DNA of 64,000 bases from Palsa-343 sp036269135. GTDB lineage: Bacteria; Acidobacteriota; Terriglobia; Terriglobales; Acidobacteriaceae. Positions 9,396 to 17,212 of the stretch are shown here, piece by piece. The translations under genes and the position numbers were made by a program. The DNA lies in contig DATASQ010000041.1 in assembly GCA_036269135.1 (NCBI GenBank), positions 1 to 64,000 of the forward strand, given 5' to 3'. Positions within the stretch are counted from its first letter, which is position 1. Every line of letters starts with the position of its first letter. The notes under the pieces are model-generated. The model saw nothing but the letters and a program-made list of their open reading frames with translations. It was not told the origin of the DNA and ran no database searches.

Positions 9396-9435
9396 AAATA
9401 GAAAACCCACCCGGCCTTTTAACGCGGCGGGTGGG
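9396..9435 (-). terminator. Intrinsic terminator inside the peroxiredoxin leader
   Basis: On the minus strand CCCACCCG (9435-9428) pairs with CGGGTGGG (9413-9406), followed by TTTTCTATTT. It lies about 50 bases before the peroxiredoxin start and after the candidate promoter at 9548-9577, so it would stop transcripts before the gene unless bypassed. Confidence 0.
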
Positions 9436-9541
9436 CTCTGAGCGATTTCGATGCTGGCGCTCTCAGGCACAAACCCGCGTGATGTTGTGGCGACAACAGC
9501 AGCGGGAAGAAATCGGGGGTGCCGAGAGCGGATTCATGCTT
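9396..9541 (-). ncRNA. Candidate structured leader RNA or small RNA upstream of peroxiredoxin
   Basis: The minus-strand transcript from the promoter at 9548-9577 to the terminator at 9396 would be about 145 nt. It folds as a long rod. CGCTCTCGGCAC (9530-9519) pairs with GTGCCTGAGAGCG (9470-9458) with one bulge. Inside, CCCGC (9506-9502) pairs with GCGGG (9478-9474), and TGTTGT (9498-9493) pairs with ACAACA (9488-9483) around CGCC. The strand GAGAGCG could also pair with a CGCTC copy at about 9444-9440 just before the terminator, giving a mutually exclusive fold. A riboswitch-like attenuator and a free-standing 6S-like small RNA are both possible; I do not recognise a named family. Confidence 0.
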
Positions 9542-9547
9542 TCCGTA

Positions 9548-9577
9548 AGGCTAGGTCCTGGCGCCGTTCCCTGTCAA
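9548..9577 (-). promoter_or_regulatory. Candidate sigma70 promoter for the leader RNA/peroxiredoxin
   Basis: The minus strand carries a perfect -35 TTGACA (9577-9572) and TAGCCT (9553-9548) as -10, spacer 18. It sits inside the inverted repeat at 9557-9601. Confidence 0.
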
Positions 9578-9601
9578 CTTCGAGAAACGTTCGGCGCCAG
9601 G
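9557..9601. repeat. 10-bp inverted repeat flanking the -35 element
   Basis: CCTGGCGCCG (9557-9566) and CGGCGCCAGG (9592-9601) are perfect complements separated by 25 bases that contain the TTGACA box. This could be an operator, or a T-less terminator for the gene ending at 9643. Confidence 0.
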
Positions 9602-9642
9602 TCGAGGCACAGCCCGGCCGGCGCCTGTTCGTTCTCCCGTCG

Positions 9643-10221
9643 TTAGTTCCCGGGCGCGGCCGGAACGCTGCCGATGGCCTGATAATTGCGCGTTACCGTG
9701 AAAGCCATGGCGCTCACGTAGACGTATTGTCCCACCCGTGCGAGCGAACGCATGTGGTGGTGCACCATCAGCCGGTAAGCTTCATAGTTCACGCCCACCG
9801 TGGCCGCCTCAAACGCGGCAAACGCCGGCTTGTTCTCCACCAGAGCTGTGGGCAGCATCGCCTCGCGCAAATGCGCGGGATTGGCCAGTGCCTGCTCGGT
9901 GCTCGTGTAGTCCAGAACCCGCAGCATGCTGGCTGCTCCGATCAGGCTCCAGTCCAGCATCTTCAGTTTGGGCTTCACTTCGACCGGTTGCGGCGCGCGC
10001 TCGACCGGGTAATACCCAGGCATGAACGCCGGGTTGCCCGGCAGCGCCGAGCTGGATACGAACGCCGGATCATTCGGCAGTGCCGAACTCGAGTCACTGC
10101 TGGATACGGAAGCTGCGGGAAGCGGAGCCCTGAGCAGCGCCTCGGTTTGCCCGAAGCATGGTTGAAGAAGCGTGAAGGCGAGAGTAGGCAGAAGCGCAAC
10201 AGCGAAATGGGGGGTTTTCAT
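9643..10221 (-). CDS. Hypothetical secreted protein
   Basis: The start at 10221 is set by AGGAGAA seven bases upstream and by a clear Sec signal peptide beginning MKTPHFAVALLPTLAFTLL, ending near CFGQ. The frame is open further upstream but that part has no such features. The mature part (about 170 residues) begins with a Ser/Ala-rich stretch in which a short unit is repeated (SSSALPNDPAF, SSSALPGNPAF). It continues with a region of moderately hydrophobic helices (MLDWSLIGAASMLRVLDY, VGQYVYVSAMAFTVTRNY). The family is not recognised. A periplasmic or envelope location is inferred. Confidence 0.
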   Translation of the reverse strand: MKTPHFAVALLPTLAFTLLQPCFGQTEALLRAPLPAASVSSSDSSSALPNDPAFVSSSALPGNPAFMPGYYPVERAPQPVEVKPKLKMLDWSLIGAASMLRVLDYTSTEQALANPAHLREAMLPTALVENKPAFAAFEAATVGVNYEAYRLMVHHHMRSLARVGQYVYVSAMAFTVTRNYQAIGSVPAAPGN

Positions 10222-10534
10222 CGTTGTTCTCCTGCTTGTTTCCCAGTGCGAGCACGTCGCGACGTGCCATCCGGCTCGGTCCAGGGAAACAGCAGTCTGT
10301 GGCTTGCGGGTGCGTGCTGGGGACCGCGGCGGCATGCCGGTACGCGACGGTCCTTGAAGCCGGCATCGGCACGAATTGTGCCGGCCTGGCCTGCCTTCCA
10401 ACCCGCCCGTACAGGACCGTTTCGTCCTGACCATCGGTCTTTGCAATCAAAACCACAGGGGAGTTAGATGACATGAACGGAGTGTCGCACAGGTAAACTC
10501 CTTTGCAGCAGCTATCTTGAGTCACAGCAACGAG
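10222..10534. other. Intergenic region with palindrome and small hairpin
   Basis: This 313-bp gap holds the upstream region of the secreted protein (minus strand). It contains the 16-bp palindrome listed separately and a hairpin CAGGAC-loop-GTCCTG near 10420-10436. No gene was recognised. It ends at the stop of the MpaB-like gene. Confidence 0.
10252..10267. promoter_or_regulatory. Perfect 16-bp palindrome
   Basis: GCACGTCGCGACGTGC is perfectly self-complementary and lies 31 bases upstream of the secreted-protein start. The length and symmetry suit a dimeric repressor operator; the regulator is unknown. Confidence 0.
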
Positions 10535-11509
10535 TTACTGCCGCCGCTCCAAAGAGACTCCGTTTCGAAACTGGAGTAATCGAACCCCGGTCCAGAACTG
10601 ATTACTTGCGCGAGTGACCACCCCGGGCCTGCGCCCATGCAGCCGTGCCTCCGCCTCATGCCACGGTCCAACAAACCGCACCGCCGCCGGCAGCGTCCGC
10701 GACACCCGGGGCAGCCATCGGAGGGCACGCCCCCCCGCCCGCTGGTCGTCCTCCGTCCAGGGCAGCCCGAATTCCGCGCGAAATCGAGGCCCCAGCCACT
10801 CCGCCGTCAGCGCCCGATACCAGCGGGGAACCCGCACCCACGATCCCGCGCCATGCAGAATCGCCCCCGCCATCGCCCGCGCCGGATCGCCCACCCCCAG
10901 CTCGTCCGAGGCGCACATCTCCGCCACGTACCGGCGGAATCCCGGCCAGTCCTCCGGCAGCGCCGCGGCGGGCAGGCCGAACAAGGCCGCCATCGTCTTA
11001 CTTTCGTGGTAGTAGCGCGCCCGCTCTTCTGTGGAAAACGGCCGAATCGCCCCGTACGCCAGTGCCGCGCTGTCCACCAGGGTGGCATAAACCCACCTCA
11101 GAGCCGCCACCTCGTTGGCCTCATAATGCGTTCCCCCCGGCCATCCGGCCACCGTCCCAGGCATCTCCCCACGAATCCCCGTGTGCAGCGTGTGCAGATG
11201 CCGCGCCGCCGCCAGCCCCTGGTCGAGACTGCCGAAAACCATCGTAAAGACGATCCGGAATGTGTTGTGGAACCGCGCGATCGGATCCCCCAGCAGCGAC
11301 GAATGCTGCTCCAGAGCCGTCGCCACCCAGGGATGGGCCAGTTGCAGCAGCGCCGCCCGCCCCGCGCCCAGAAACAGCGCCGCCTCCCGATTGACCGTCC
11401 AGCTCATCGATGCGGGGCCGAAGATGCCCGCGCGCGGGTCGGCCGTTTGCGCGGCGACTGAGGCCAGCAATGACTCCAGTTCGGCTCGGGAGACCCGAGG
11501 CTGTCCCAT
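10535..11509 (-). CDS. Oxygenase MpaB family protein (DUF2236)
   Basis: A 324-residue protein of the MpaB/latex-oxygenase-related DUF2236 family. Seen are REAALFLGAGRAALLQLAHPWVA near residues 43-63, HNTFRIVFTMVFGS near 80, and HYEANEVAALRWVYATLVDS near 128, which carry the conserved His/Arg residues proposed to bind heme in this family. The C-terminus is rich in helices. Known family members are heme-dependent oxygenases acting on rubber or uncharacterised substrates; the substrate here cannot be inferred. Transcribed alone, with 33 bases to the next gene upstream. Confidence 0.
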   Translation of the reverse strand: MGQPRVSRAELESLLASVAAQTADPRAGIFGPASMSWTVNREAALFLGAGRAALLQLAHPWVATALEQHSSLLGDPIARFHNTFRIVFTMVFGSLDQGLAAARHLHTLHTGIRGEMPGTVAGWPGGTHYEANEVAALRWVYATLVDSAALAYGAIRPFSTEERARYYHESKTMAALFGLPAAALPEDWPGFRRYVAEMCASDELGVGDPARAMAGAILHGAGSWVRVPRWYRALTAEWLGPRFRAEFGLPWTEDDQRAGGRALRWLPRVSRTLPAAVRFVGPWHEAEARLHGRRPGVVTRASNQFWTGVRLLQFRNGVSLERRQ

Positions 11510-11542
11510 GCCCTCATTATGAGAGCCCGCTGCCCGCTCCAG

Positions 11543-13144
11543 TTATCCCACCCGGGGCCGCGCGAATTCGCTGCGAAAACGGCTGTAGGTGAAGTAGATG
11601 ATCAGCCCGATAAACAGCCACACGAAGAACGCCAGCCAGGTCAGCACTTCCAGCCCCATCATCAGCAGAATGCAGAAAATAATGCTCAGCACCGGGAACA
11701 GCGGTCCCAGGGGAGCGCGAAACGCGCGCGGTCGCTCCGGTTCGCGTATGCGCAGGATGATCAGAGCAATCGACACCAGCACGAACGCGAACAGCGTGCC
11801 GATATTCGACAGATTCGAGACGGTGCCGATATCCAGCAGCCCCGCGGGAATCCCCACCACAAATCCGGCCACCCAGGTCGCCACCGCCGGGGTGCGGAAC
11901 TGCGGGTGAATGTGGCTGAAAACGTCCGGCAGCAGCCGGTCGCGCGACATGGCGAACCACACCCGCGCCTGTCCCAGCTGGAAGACCAGAATCGACGAGA
12001 TCATCCCCAGCATTGCCCCGATCAGCACGATCAGCTCCACCCAGTGCAGCGAATGGCCGCCCGGTTCCACAGCGAGCCGCCGCAGTCCATTCACCACCGG
12101 AGCCGCATCGCCCATGAGCGAATTCCACGGCACAATGCCGCTGAGGACAATCGCCACCCCGCCGTACAGCACCGTGCAGGCGACCAGCGTGGCCAGGATT
12201 CCGAACGGCAAATCCTTCTGCGGATTCTTGCATTCCTCCGCCGCCGTCGAGACGGAATCGAATCCGATATAGGTGAAGAAGATGATCGACCCGCCGGACA
12301 GCAGCCCCGTCCACCCGTTGGGCATGAAGGGATGCCAGTAGCGCGGCTTGATAAAGTTCGCGGCGGCGAAAATAAACGCCAGAATGGCGACCAGCTTCAC
12401 CAGCACCAGGATGTTGTTCGTCCGCGCCGACTCGCGAATCCCCCGCACCAGCACCACGGTGAGGATCATCACGACCAGGAAGGCCGGGATGTTGAATCCG
12501 AAGTGCCACCCTGGGTTATAGAGAGTGTTTCCGGCGAAGTCCTGCAGACCCGTGGGCAGGTAAGCGGGCGAAATCCATCGCAGCGCCGGATGGATGCCGA
12601 ACCACTCCAGCAGAGCCTCGGTGTGCGCCGCGAATCCCACGCTGACGCTCATGTTGGAGAAGGCGTATTCGAGAATCAGGTCCCAGCCGATAATCCACGC
12701 AATCAGCTCGCCCATCGTCGCGTAGGTGTAGGTGTAGGCCGACCCCGCGATCGGGATCATCGAGGCCAGCTCCGCGTAGCACAGCCCCGTAAATACGCAC
12801 ACGATGGCCACCAGCACCAGCGATATGGCCAGCGCCGGCCCCGCTCCCGGCCGCCCCGCCATGGCCGTATGCGCAATCAGGTAGTGCAGAAGAGGGGTGT
12901 TGGCGATCTCCGGCTGGTCGAACTTCTGCCCGGCCATGGCCGTGCCGATCACCGTGAAGATGCCCGAGCCAATCACCGCGCCAATGCCCAGCGCCGTCAG
13001 TGACCACGGCCCCAGCGTCTTCTTCAAGCTGTGTTCCGGGCGTTCCGAGTCGCTGATCAGCTTGTCGATCGACTTGCACGCGAAAAGCTGTGTCCTGGGC
13101 TGAGACCCTCCGGACCGGGATGGCGGCGCGGCTTTCTCCGGCAA
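11543..13144 (-). CDS. APC superfamily amino-acid permease (cationic amino acid transporter type)
   Basis: An inner-membrane amino-acid/proton symporter or antiporter of about 533 residues with 12 or more membrane spans. The N-terminal SIDKLI...HSLKKTLGPWSLTALGIGAVIGSGIF is characteristic of the bacterial CAT group; FFTYIGFDSVSTAAEECKNPQKDLP is the conserved mid-protein signature. The start is chosen at TTG 13144 because AGGAG lies six bases upstream; a GTG at 13216 extends the frame by 24 residues without a ribosome site. The specificity (basic or broad) cannot be read from sequence. Confidence 0.
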   Translation of the reverse strand: MPEKAAPPSRSGGSQPRTQLFACKSIDKLISDSERPEHSLKKTLGPWSLTALGIGAVIGSGIFTVIGTAMAGQKFDQPEIANTPLLHYLIAHTAMAGRPGAGPALAISLVLVAIVCVFTGLCYAELASMIPIAGSAYTYTYATMGELIAWIIGWDLILEYAFSNMSVSVGFAAHTEALLEWFGIHPALRWISPAYLPTGLQDFAGNTLYNPGWHFGFNIPAFLVVMILTVVLVRGIRESARTNNILVLVKLVAILAFIFAAANFIKPRYWHPFMPNGWTGLLSGGSIIFFTYIGFDSVSTAAEECKNPQKDLPFGILATLVACTVLYGGVAIVLSGIVPWNSLMGDAAPVVNGLRRLAVEPGGHSLHWVELIVLIGAMLGMISSILVFQLGQARVWFAMSRDRLLPDVFSHIHPQFRTPAVATWVAGFVVGIPAGLLDIGTVSNLSNIGTLFAFVLVSIALIILRIREPERPRAFRAPLGPLFPVLSIIFCILLMMGLEVLTWLAFFVWLFIGLIIYFTYSRFRSEFARPRVG

Positions 13145-13240
13145 CGCTGACTCCTGCAAACAGAATGAATGGGAGAGAGTGTAGCTGGTTGGCGGGCGCG
13201 GTGAAAGAAAATTCACCGCCCCGCACCGGTTGGAAGCGAA

Positions 13241-13396
13241 CTACCGCTTGCTCTGTCCGCGCACCAGCTTCCGCACCTTCTTCTTGTTCGAGCCGCGCGG
13301 CGTCGTCCGCTTCGCTTTGGGGGCGGCTTTCTTCCGGGCCGTCCGTTTGACCTTCTTGCGTTCTGCCTTGTCTTCGATCGTCTTTGTATTTGCCAT
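13241..13396 (-). CDS. Small highly basic protein (51 aa)
   Basis: Starts MANTKTIEDKAERKKVKRT and ends RGQSKR; close to half of the residues are Lys or Arg. AAAAGGAT lies just upstream of the ATG, giving a good ribosome site. Composition suggests a nucleic-acid-binding or ribosome-associated peptide. It is unrelated in sequence to, but similar in character to, the small basic ORF at 61177-61356. It lies alone between the permease and uvrD genes. Too short for confident family assignment; the coding call rests on the ribosome site and the coherent composition. Confidence 0.
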   Translation of the reverse strand: MANTKTIEDKAERKKVKRTARKKAAPKAKRTTPRGSNKKKVRKLVRGQSKR

Positions 13397-13459
13397 AGAT
13401 CCTTTTCAAAAACCATTCTGCCCCATGCAAGCCCTTAGTTGGCTTGAGTGGGCGGTGGG

Positions 13460-16156
13460 TCAGAGCCGTTCCAGCTGCGCGAATTTCTCCACCAGCTTTT
13501 TCACTCCGAATCCTGAAAATTGTACCGTAATCTTCGCGTCTTCCCCCTCGCCTTCGCGCCGGAAGACGATCCCCTCGCCATATTTGGGATGGCGGACCCG
13601 CTGCCCGCTCCTGAATCCCTTCGCCCCGGTCGGCTCCGGCACGTCCAGCCTGGGCCGCGCTCCCTTCGCCGGTACGCCCCGCCCGCCAAAAAATCGCGCA
13701 ATGTTATCGACCGAATCGCCTTTGACGGCCGGCGTCCGTCCGCCCGTCGGGTACGGCGTTCGCGCCGTCGCGCTCTGGTCTTCATCCTCATAACTGTAGT
13801 GCCGCGAGCCGTACTCCTCGTTCCGTCCACGCCCGAACCGCGACGGCGTCTCCGTGGAATCCGCCGCATACCCGCCCCACGTCGACGCTCGCATCCGCCC
13901 GCCGCTCAGATCCTCCAGCAGGTGCTGCGGAATCTCTTCCAGAAACCGCGACGGCAGCGTCGCCTCCGGCATGTCGTTCCCATAGCGTCGCCGATACCGC
14001 GCCCGTGTCAGCATCAGCGCGTCCATCGCCCGCGTCAGCCCCACGTAGCAGAGCCGCCGCTCCTCTTCCATCTGGGGCGGATCGTTCAGCGTTCGCGAGT
14101 GGGGAAACAGCCCTTCCTCCATCCCCGCCAGCACCACCAGCGGAAACTCCAGCCCTTTGGCCGCGTGCAGCGTCATCAGCGTCACCCGCGCCGCGGGATC
14201 GTACTTGTCCACATCGCTCACCAGCGCCGCATGGTCCAGAAACTCCGCCAGCGTCTCGCCCCGCTCCTGCGCATCCTGCGCGGCATTGGCCAGTTCCTTC
14301 AGGTTCTCAATCCGCGAGAAGGCCTCCGGCGTCCCCTCTTCCTCGAGCGACCGAATGTACCCCGTTCGATCGATCAGGAACTTGATCAGCTCCGGCAGCG
14401 TCGCCGCATCCCCCGGCTTGCGGAAACCCGGAACCCCGTCCTGATCCGAACCCTGGGTAAGGGTTCGTTCTGAGTCCTGAGCCCTGGGCTCTGTGCTCTG
14501 TTCCGCCGCAGCCGCATGCGGCACCGGCGGCTCCTCGGCAAAAACGCTGAACGTCGCCGGATTGAACTCCGCATCCTCCGCAATCCCATCGTCATGCGTC
14601 AGCGCCAGCATCCCCTGCTCGCCAAAGTCGAAGCGCACGTCGGTGTCCGCTGCCGCCATCTCCGTCACGGCCTCCGGAGCCACGTCCGCCGCCAGCTTGT
14701 CTACGAATCCCGCCGCCATCATCGCCCGCGCGTCCTCAATGATCTTCTGGAACCCCTCCAGTGCCGTCAGCGCCCGCGCCGCCAGCAGCTTCTGGTCAAT
14801 CGCCCGCGTGATCGCCGTCCAGCTGCTCGTCCCCGTCTCCAAAGCGATCCGCTCCAGCGTCTCCATCGTCGTTTTACCGATGCCCCGCACCGGCGTGTTC
14901 ACCACCCTCTGCAGCGCAATCGAGTCGTGCGGATTTTGCACCAGCTTTAGATAGCTCAGCAGGTCCTTAATCTCCGCCCGCTCGTAGAACGAGAAGCCGC
15001 CCACCATCGTGTAAGCGATCCCGTACCGCCGCATCGCCTCTTCCACCAGCCGCGACTGCGAATTGGTCCGGTACAGCACCGCGCACTTCGGCTCGGTCTG
15101 GTCTTCCTCGGCCTTGCGCAGGAATTTCTGTATCGAGTCCGCGATGAACAGCGCCTCGTTCTCCCCATCCGGCGCCTCGTAGTAGCCGATCAGCGCCCCG
15201 CCCTCCCGCGCGGTCCACAGCCGCTTGCCCTTGCGCTGTTCGTTGCGCGCCACAACCGCCCCGGCCGCTTCCAGAATGATCTGCGTCGACCGGTAGTTCT
15301 GCTCCAGCCGCACCGTCTGCACGTTCGGAAAATCCTTCTCGAACTCCAGAATGTTGCGGATGTCCGCGCCCCGCCACGAGTAGATGCTCTGGTCCTCGTC
15401 GCCCACCACGCACACGTTCTTGTGCTCGCCGCCCAGCAGCTTCATCAGCTCGTACTGCGGCCGGTTCGTGTCCTGGTACTCGTCGATCAGCAGGTAGCGA
15501 TAGCGCCGGTTGTACCGCTCCCGCGTCTCCGCGGAAACCTTCAGCACCCGCACCGCCTCCAGCAGCAGATCGTCGAAATCCATCGCGTTCGCCTTGCGCA
15601 GCTCCTTGCGATAGCCCTCGAAAATGTGCGCGACTTTCTCGCTCATCGGATCCGACGACTGCAGGTAATACTCCTGCGGATCGATCATGTGGTTCTTCGC
15701 CCACGAGATCTTCGACAGCACCACCCGCGGCGTCAGCTGCTTGTCGTCCAGCCCCATCCGCCGCATCACGGCTTTCGTGACCGCCTGCTGATCGGTCTCG
15801 TCATAAATCGCGAACGACTTCGTCAGCCCTTCATTGCCCACCCGCAGCACTTCAACGTCCCGCCGCAGCAGCCGCACGCAAAACGAGTGAAACGTCGCGA
15901 TCAGCGGCTTCGCCAGCGACCCGTGCCCCAGCAGCTTGTCCACCCGCTCGCCCATCTCGGCCGCGGCTTTGTTCGTGAACGTCACTGCCAGAATCGAATC
16001 CGGCGCCACCCCGCGCTCCTCGATCAGATACGCAATGCGATGCGTGATCACGCGCGTCTTGCCCGAGCCCGCGCCGGCCAGAATCAAAACCGGTCCATCG
16101 ACGGCTTCAACGCCTTCACGCTGTTCGGGATTGAGTTTGGCCAGTAAATGCTGCAA
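13460..16156 (-). CDS. uvrD: ATP-dependent DNA helicase UvrD/PcrA
   Basis: A superfamily 1A 3'-5' helicase used in nucleotide excision and mismatch repair and in removing RecA filaments. Visible motifs are Walker A AGAGSGKT (27-34), TFTNKAAAEM, LIDEYQDTN (motif II), GDEDQSIYSWRGA (motif III), LEQNYRST (motif IV), and VTLMTLHAAKGLEFP and CYVGLTRAM (motifs V and VI). The C-terminal Tudor-like region ends with GQRVRHPKYGEGIV. The start is TTG with GGAG upstream. At 898 residues it is longer than PcrA because of a poorly conserved insert (about 480-580) before PELIKFLIDRTGY. Part of that insert is encoded by a heptanucleotide repeat (14469-14503). Confidence 0.
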   Translation of the reverse strand: MQHLLAKLNPEQREGVEAVDGPVLILAGAGSGKTRVITHRIAYLIEERGVAPDSILAVTFTNKAAAEMGERVDKLLGHGSLAKPLIATFHSFCVRLLRRDVEVLRVGNEGLTKSFAIYDETDQQAVTKAVMRRMGLDDKQLTPRVVLSKISWAKNHMIDPQEYYLQSSDPMSEKVAHIFEGYRKELRKANAMDFDDLLLEAVRVLKVSAETRERYNRRYRYLLIDEYQDTNRPQYELMKLLGGEHKNVCVVGDEDQSIYSWRGADIRNILEFEKDFPNVQTVRLEQNYRSTQIILEAAGAVVARNEQRKGKRLWTAREGGALIGYYEAPDGENEALFIADSIQKFLRKAEEDQTEPKCAVLYRTNSQSRLVEEAMRRYGIAYTMVGGFSFYERAEIKDLLSYLKLVQNPHDSIALQRVVNTPVRGIGKTTMETLERIALETGTSSWTAITRAIDQKLLAARALTALEGFQKIIEDARAMMAAGFVDKLAADVAPEAVTEMAAADTDVRFDFGEQGMLALTHDDGIAEDAEFNPATFSVFAEEPPVPHAAAAEQSTEPRAQDSERTLTQGSDQDGVPGFRKPGDAATLPELIKFLIDRTGYIRSLEEEGTPEAFSRIENLKELANAAQDAQERGETLAEFLDHAALVSDVDKYDPAARVTLMTLHAAKGLEFPLVVLAGMEEGLFPHSRTLNDPPQMEEERRLCYVGLTRAMDALMLTRARYRRRYGNDMPEATLPSRFLEEIPQHLLEDLSGGRMRASTWGGYAADSTETPSRFGRGRNEEYGSRHYSYEDEDQSATARTPYPTGGRTPAVKGDSVDNIARFFGGRGVPAKGARPRLDVPEPTGAKGFRSGQRVRHPKYGEGIVFRREGEGEDAKITVQFSGFGVKKLVEKFAQLERL
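14469..14503. repeat. Heptanucleotide repeat inside the uvrD coding sequence
   Basis: Five consecutive 7-mers of the form (T/C)CTGNNC/T can be read on the plus strand: TCTGAGT, CCTGAGC, CCTGGGC, TCTGTGC, TCTGTTC. They lie in the linker insert of UvrD. Because 7 is not a multiple of 3, each unit is read in a shifting frame, so the repeat is not protein-driven. Confidence 0.
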
Positions 16157-16237
16157 TGGGGGATCGCTCTCCTCTATTTTAATCGGACTGCGGATACGCG
16201 GATTAGGGGATCCGCGCCCTGGACAACGCGGTCGCCG

Positions 16238-16323
16238 TTAGTGCTTCGCGAACATGGCTTCCACGTCTTTATGGAAGGCGATGCGGCTGCTCTCCCGGGT
16301 GTAGAACATGTGGCCGGCTTCAG
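16238..16323 (-). pseudogene. C-terminal remnant of an S10-like serine carboxypeptidase
   Basis: The minus strand encodes AEAGHMFYTRESSRIAFHKD followed by VEAMFAKH and a stop. The EAGHMFYTR block resembles the catalytic-His end of bacterial S10-type peptidases. Homology stops abruptly upstream and no start or catalytic Ser region is present, so this is a truncated leftover lying between uvrD and the ABC gene. Recognition is from memory of the family and is moderate. Confidence 0.
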
Positions 16324-16401
16324 CGCCCCGCGGAGTCAGAATAGAATCAGACTGTCCGCAGATCCCCGGAACCCCTGTGTTCTCTGTGGTGAATTCTTCT
16401 T

Positions 16402-17166
16402 ATGCCGCTCCTTGTCGCCCGCGATCTCACCAAAGTGTATGGCTCGCACGAAGCGCCCCCGGTCGTCGATCGCGTCTCCTTTTCCATCGAGCGCGGCGAA
16501 ACCCTCGGCCTCGTCGGCGAATCCGGCTCCGGCAAAAGCACCATCGCCCGCATCGTCCTCGGCCTCCTCGAACCCACCTCCGGCTCCGTCACCTTTGACG
16601 GCCACCCGGTCACCGGTGTCCCCCAAAGCCGCCTGCGCCCCCTCCGCCGCCGCATCCAGCCCGTCTTTCAGGACCCCTACGCCGCCCTCAATCCCCGCAT
16701 GCGCGTCGAGCAGATCGTCACCGAGCCCCTGGTCATCCACGAACGCCCGCGAAGCGCCGAACGCCGCCGCCTCTGTCAGGAGCTCCTCCGCCAGGTCGGC
16801 CTCGACGACTCGGCGATGTCCCGCTATCCCCACGAATTCTCCGGCGGCCAGCGCCAGCGCATCAACATCGCCCGCGCCCTGGCCCTCCGCCCCGCAATGC
16901 TCGTCCTCGACGAGCCCGTCTCCGCCCTCGACGTCAGCGTCGGCGCCCAGATCGTCAACCTCCTCCGCGACCTCCAGCGCGAATATCAGCTCACCTACCT
17001 CTTCATCTCCCACTCCATGCCGCTGGTCCGCTACCTCTCCACGAACGTCGCTGTTCTCCGCGCCGGCCAGCTCGTCGAATTCGGCACCCGCGACCAGGTC
17101 TGCGCCTCCCCCCGCGAGTCCTACACCCGCGAACTCGTAGCCGCCACACCGGAGATCAACCTGTAA
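16402..17166 (+). CDS. ABC transporter ATP-binding protein, oligopeptide/dipeptide (OppF/DppF) type
   Basis: A cytoplasmic ATPase subunit of 254 residues. Walker A GESGSGKST (39-47), Q-loop QPVFQDPYAALNPR (the OppF/DppF hallmark), signature FSGGQRQR, Walker B MLVLDEPVSALD and the H-loop FISHSM are all intact. The usual partner OppD, the two permeases and the binding protein are absent nearby, so it is an orphan here, or energises permeases encoded elsewhere. The last codons are supplied by the first unit of a heptanucleotide repeat, which contains the stop codon. Confidence 0.
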   Translation: MPLLVARDLTKVYGSHEAPPVVDRVSFSIERGETLGLVGESGSGKSTIARIVLGLLEPTSGSVTFDGHPVTGVPQSRLRPLRRRIQPVFQDPYAALNPRMRVEQIVTEPLVIHERPRSAERRRLCQELLRQVGLDDSAMSRYPHEFSGGQRQRINIARALALRPAMLVLDEPVSALDVSVGAQIVNLLRDLQREYQLTYLFISHSMPLVRYLSTNVAVLRAGQLVEFGTRDQVCASPRESYTRELVAATPEINL

Positions 17167-17208
17167 CCTGCACCCTGTAACCCGTAACCTGTAACCTGTA
17201 CCCTGATA
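17160..17208. repeat. Seven-unit heptanucleotide tandem repeat (consensus CCTGTAA)
   Basis: Seven in-register 7-mers span 17160-17208: CCTGTAA three times, CCTGCAC, CCCGTAA, CCTGTAC and CCTGATA. The first unit provides the stop codon of the ABC gene and the last ends 5 bases before the GTG of the TSUP gene. Same general type as the array at 38408-38442. Confidence 0.
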
Positions 17209-17212
17209 AAGA

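Noticed and set aside
11519..13003. 494-codon plus-strand open frame opposite the permease
   Set aside because: Its His/Gln/Arg-rich composition is what a membrane protein gene gives on its reverse strand.
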